64,000 nt of DNA, taken from positions 930,001-994,000 of the forward strand of contig JACZZP010000007.1 of assembly GCA_015183035.1 (NCBI GenBank). Reading direction: 5' to 3'. Position numbers and translations under genes: made by a program. The notes beneath the pieces are model-generated. The model was not told where the DNA came from. It was given only the letters and a program-made list of their open reading frames with translations, and searched no databases. Source of the DNA: Meloidogyne chitwoodi (Eukaryota; Nematoda; Chromadorea; Rhabditida; Meloidogynidae). Numbering within the stretch: the first letter of the stretch is position 1; every line of letters starts with the position of its first letter. Positions 63,242 to 64,000 of the stretch are shown here, piece by piece.

Positions 63242-64000
63242 ATGGGATCTTCTCTTTGTGTTCCAAGACAATCAAATAATCAAAATAAAACTAAAATTAT
63301 TACTTCTTCTTCTTGTCTTTCTAATGAACAATCTAATCCTTTTGAGGTTTTTCTTTTAATTTAATTAATTCTAAAAAATACATTTTATAAGAAGACATAA
63401 CCAAGTTATTTTAGAAGAATAAAGTTATCTCTTTTTTTAATCAAAAGTTCTCTGATATAAAAAACAATAAAAAAAGATTAATCCCTTTAGGTTGTCCTCA
63501 TTTTATAAATAGAATATTTGGAGATATTCTCTTATTTTCCCTTTTCTCTAGGTGATAGTTTTTTCCATAAATTTTAATTAAAATAAAATATTTTTTTAAT
63601 TTAATTTAATTTTTTTAAAAAGAATTCATTTTCAAAAAAAGAAAGAATTTGCCTTAGAACAACATTTCAACGCCTTTCTGACCCAAAAGAAATTATTGGA
63701 CAAATATTTGTTGATATTGTTAGTGATATTTGTCCAGAATTTAAAAAAGTTTTTTTTATTTTTAATTTAAAATTAAAATTAATAAAAAAAAGATTTTTGG
63801 TGTTGATCGTGCTCCAAAGGCTTCAATGCTTAAAATGCCAAAACTTGGTGGACATGCTAGTCGAATGGCTGATTTTATTGAACAAGTATATTTAATTAAT
63901 TATTATTTTTTTTAATTATAAAAGATTTATTTTTAAAGATGACTTTAATGATTGGTTTTACTGAAAATTTGGCAGGTGCTTGGCAATTGGTTAGAAAAAC
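63242..64000 (+). CDS. Globin with N-terminal acylation signal, partial
   Basis: This is a heme-binding nematode globin; the class includes oxygen sensors and electron-transfer proteins rather than only oxygen carriers. Exon 1 reads MGSSLCVPRQSNNQNKTKI and ends SNPFE. Gly2 with Cys6 forms a MGxxxC signal for myristoylation and palmitoylation, so membrane attachment is likely. Later exons give the globin helices: SFSKKERICLRTTFQRLSDP (helix A-B), GQIFVDIVSDICPEFKK, then IFGVDRAPKASMLKMPKLGG, HASRMADFIEQ with the distal-side region, and MTLMIGFTENLAGAWQLVRK. The gene runs off the window before the proximal His exon, so heme ligands cannot be fully checked. Introns are 40-110 bp. Confidence 0.85.

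Overview
This window is eukaryotic nuclear DNA, very AT-rich, with compact genes split by many short GT-AG introns (often 30-80 bp) and with same-strand genes packed closely. Gene content points to a nematode: a SYD-1-type PDZ-C2-RhoGAP protein, a U2AF large subunit gene carrying a cluster of 3' splice-site-like motifs, a FLYWCH-like zinc-finger protein and a short acylated globin. Base composition and intron style resemble root-knot nematodes (Meloidogyne), but I cannot prove the genus from the sequence alone. Gene coordinates below are spans from proposed start to stop and include introns.

Layout. 1.1-13.3 kb is a minus-strand block. Read in transcription order it holds a membrane/Cys-rich orphan gene (13.3-11.7 kb), eIF3 subunit K (11.5-10.4), THOC2 of the THO mRNA-export complex (10.2-4.2, with two opposed tRNA-Gln genes in one intron) and the U2AF large subunit (3.4-1.4). 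Three of these four act in mRNA processing, export or translation, and some may share an operon. 13.6-15.8 kb holds two long inverted-repeat elements. 16.1-17.0 is a C2H2 zinc-finger gene (-), and 17.9-19.3 a predicted secreted Cys-rich protein (+). 19.8-26.8 is syd-1 (-), with nested hAT-like elements in the intron that splits its arginine-finger motif. 26.8-29.5 appears gene-free.

29.5-31.8 kb is a 2.3 kb near-perfect palindrome carrying two head-to-head copies of a small unknown gene. It is followed by a three-repeat FLYWCH-like gene (-), ATG16 (-), then TMEM147 and IMMP1L (+, 182 bp apart). XPF nuclease (-) apparently lacks its helix-hairpin-helix tail. Upstream of it lies a second copy of the membrane/Cys-rich gene (-). 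46.1-48.3 is a complete Merlin DNA transposon with an intact-looking transposase, 170 bp inverted repeats and an 8 bp target duplication. It sits inside a segmental duplication whose other copy, at 11.7-15.1 kb, carries a different element at about the same place.

50.1-54.2 kb holds DSS1/SEM1 and PAT1 (both -). 54.6-64 kb is plus-strand: a small single-pass membrane protein, glucosamine-6-phosphate N-acetyltransferase, a USP47-type deubiquitinase and the 5' part of a globin gene running off the end. The proteins are mostly conserved housekeeping genes (splicing, mRNA export and decay, autophagy, DNA repair, ER and mitochondrial membrane biogenesis). The unusual material is in the repeats, the orphan genes and a few domain losses.
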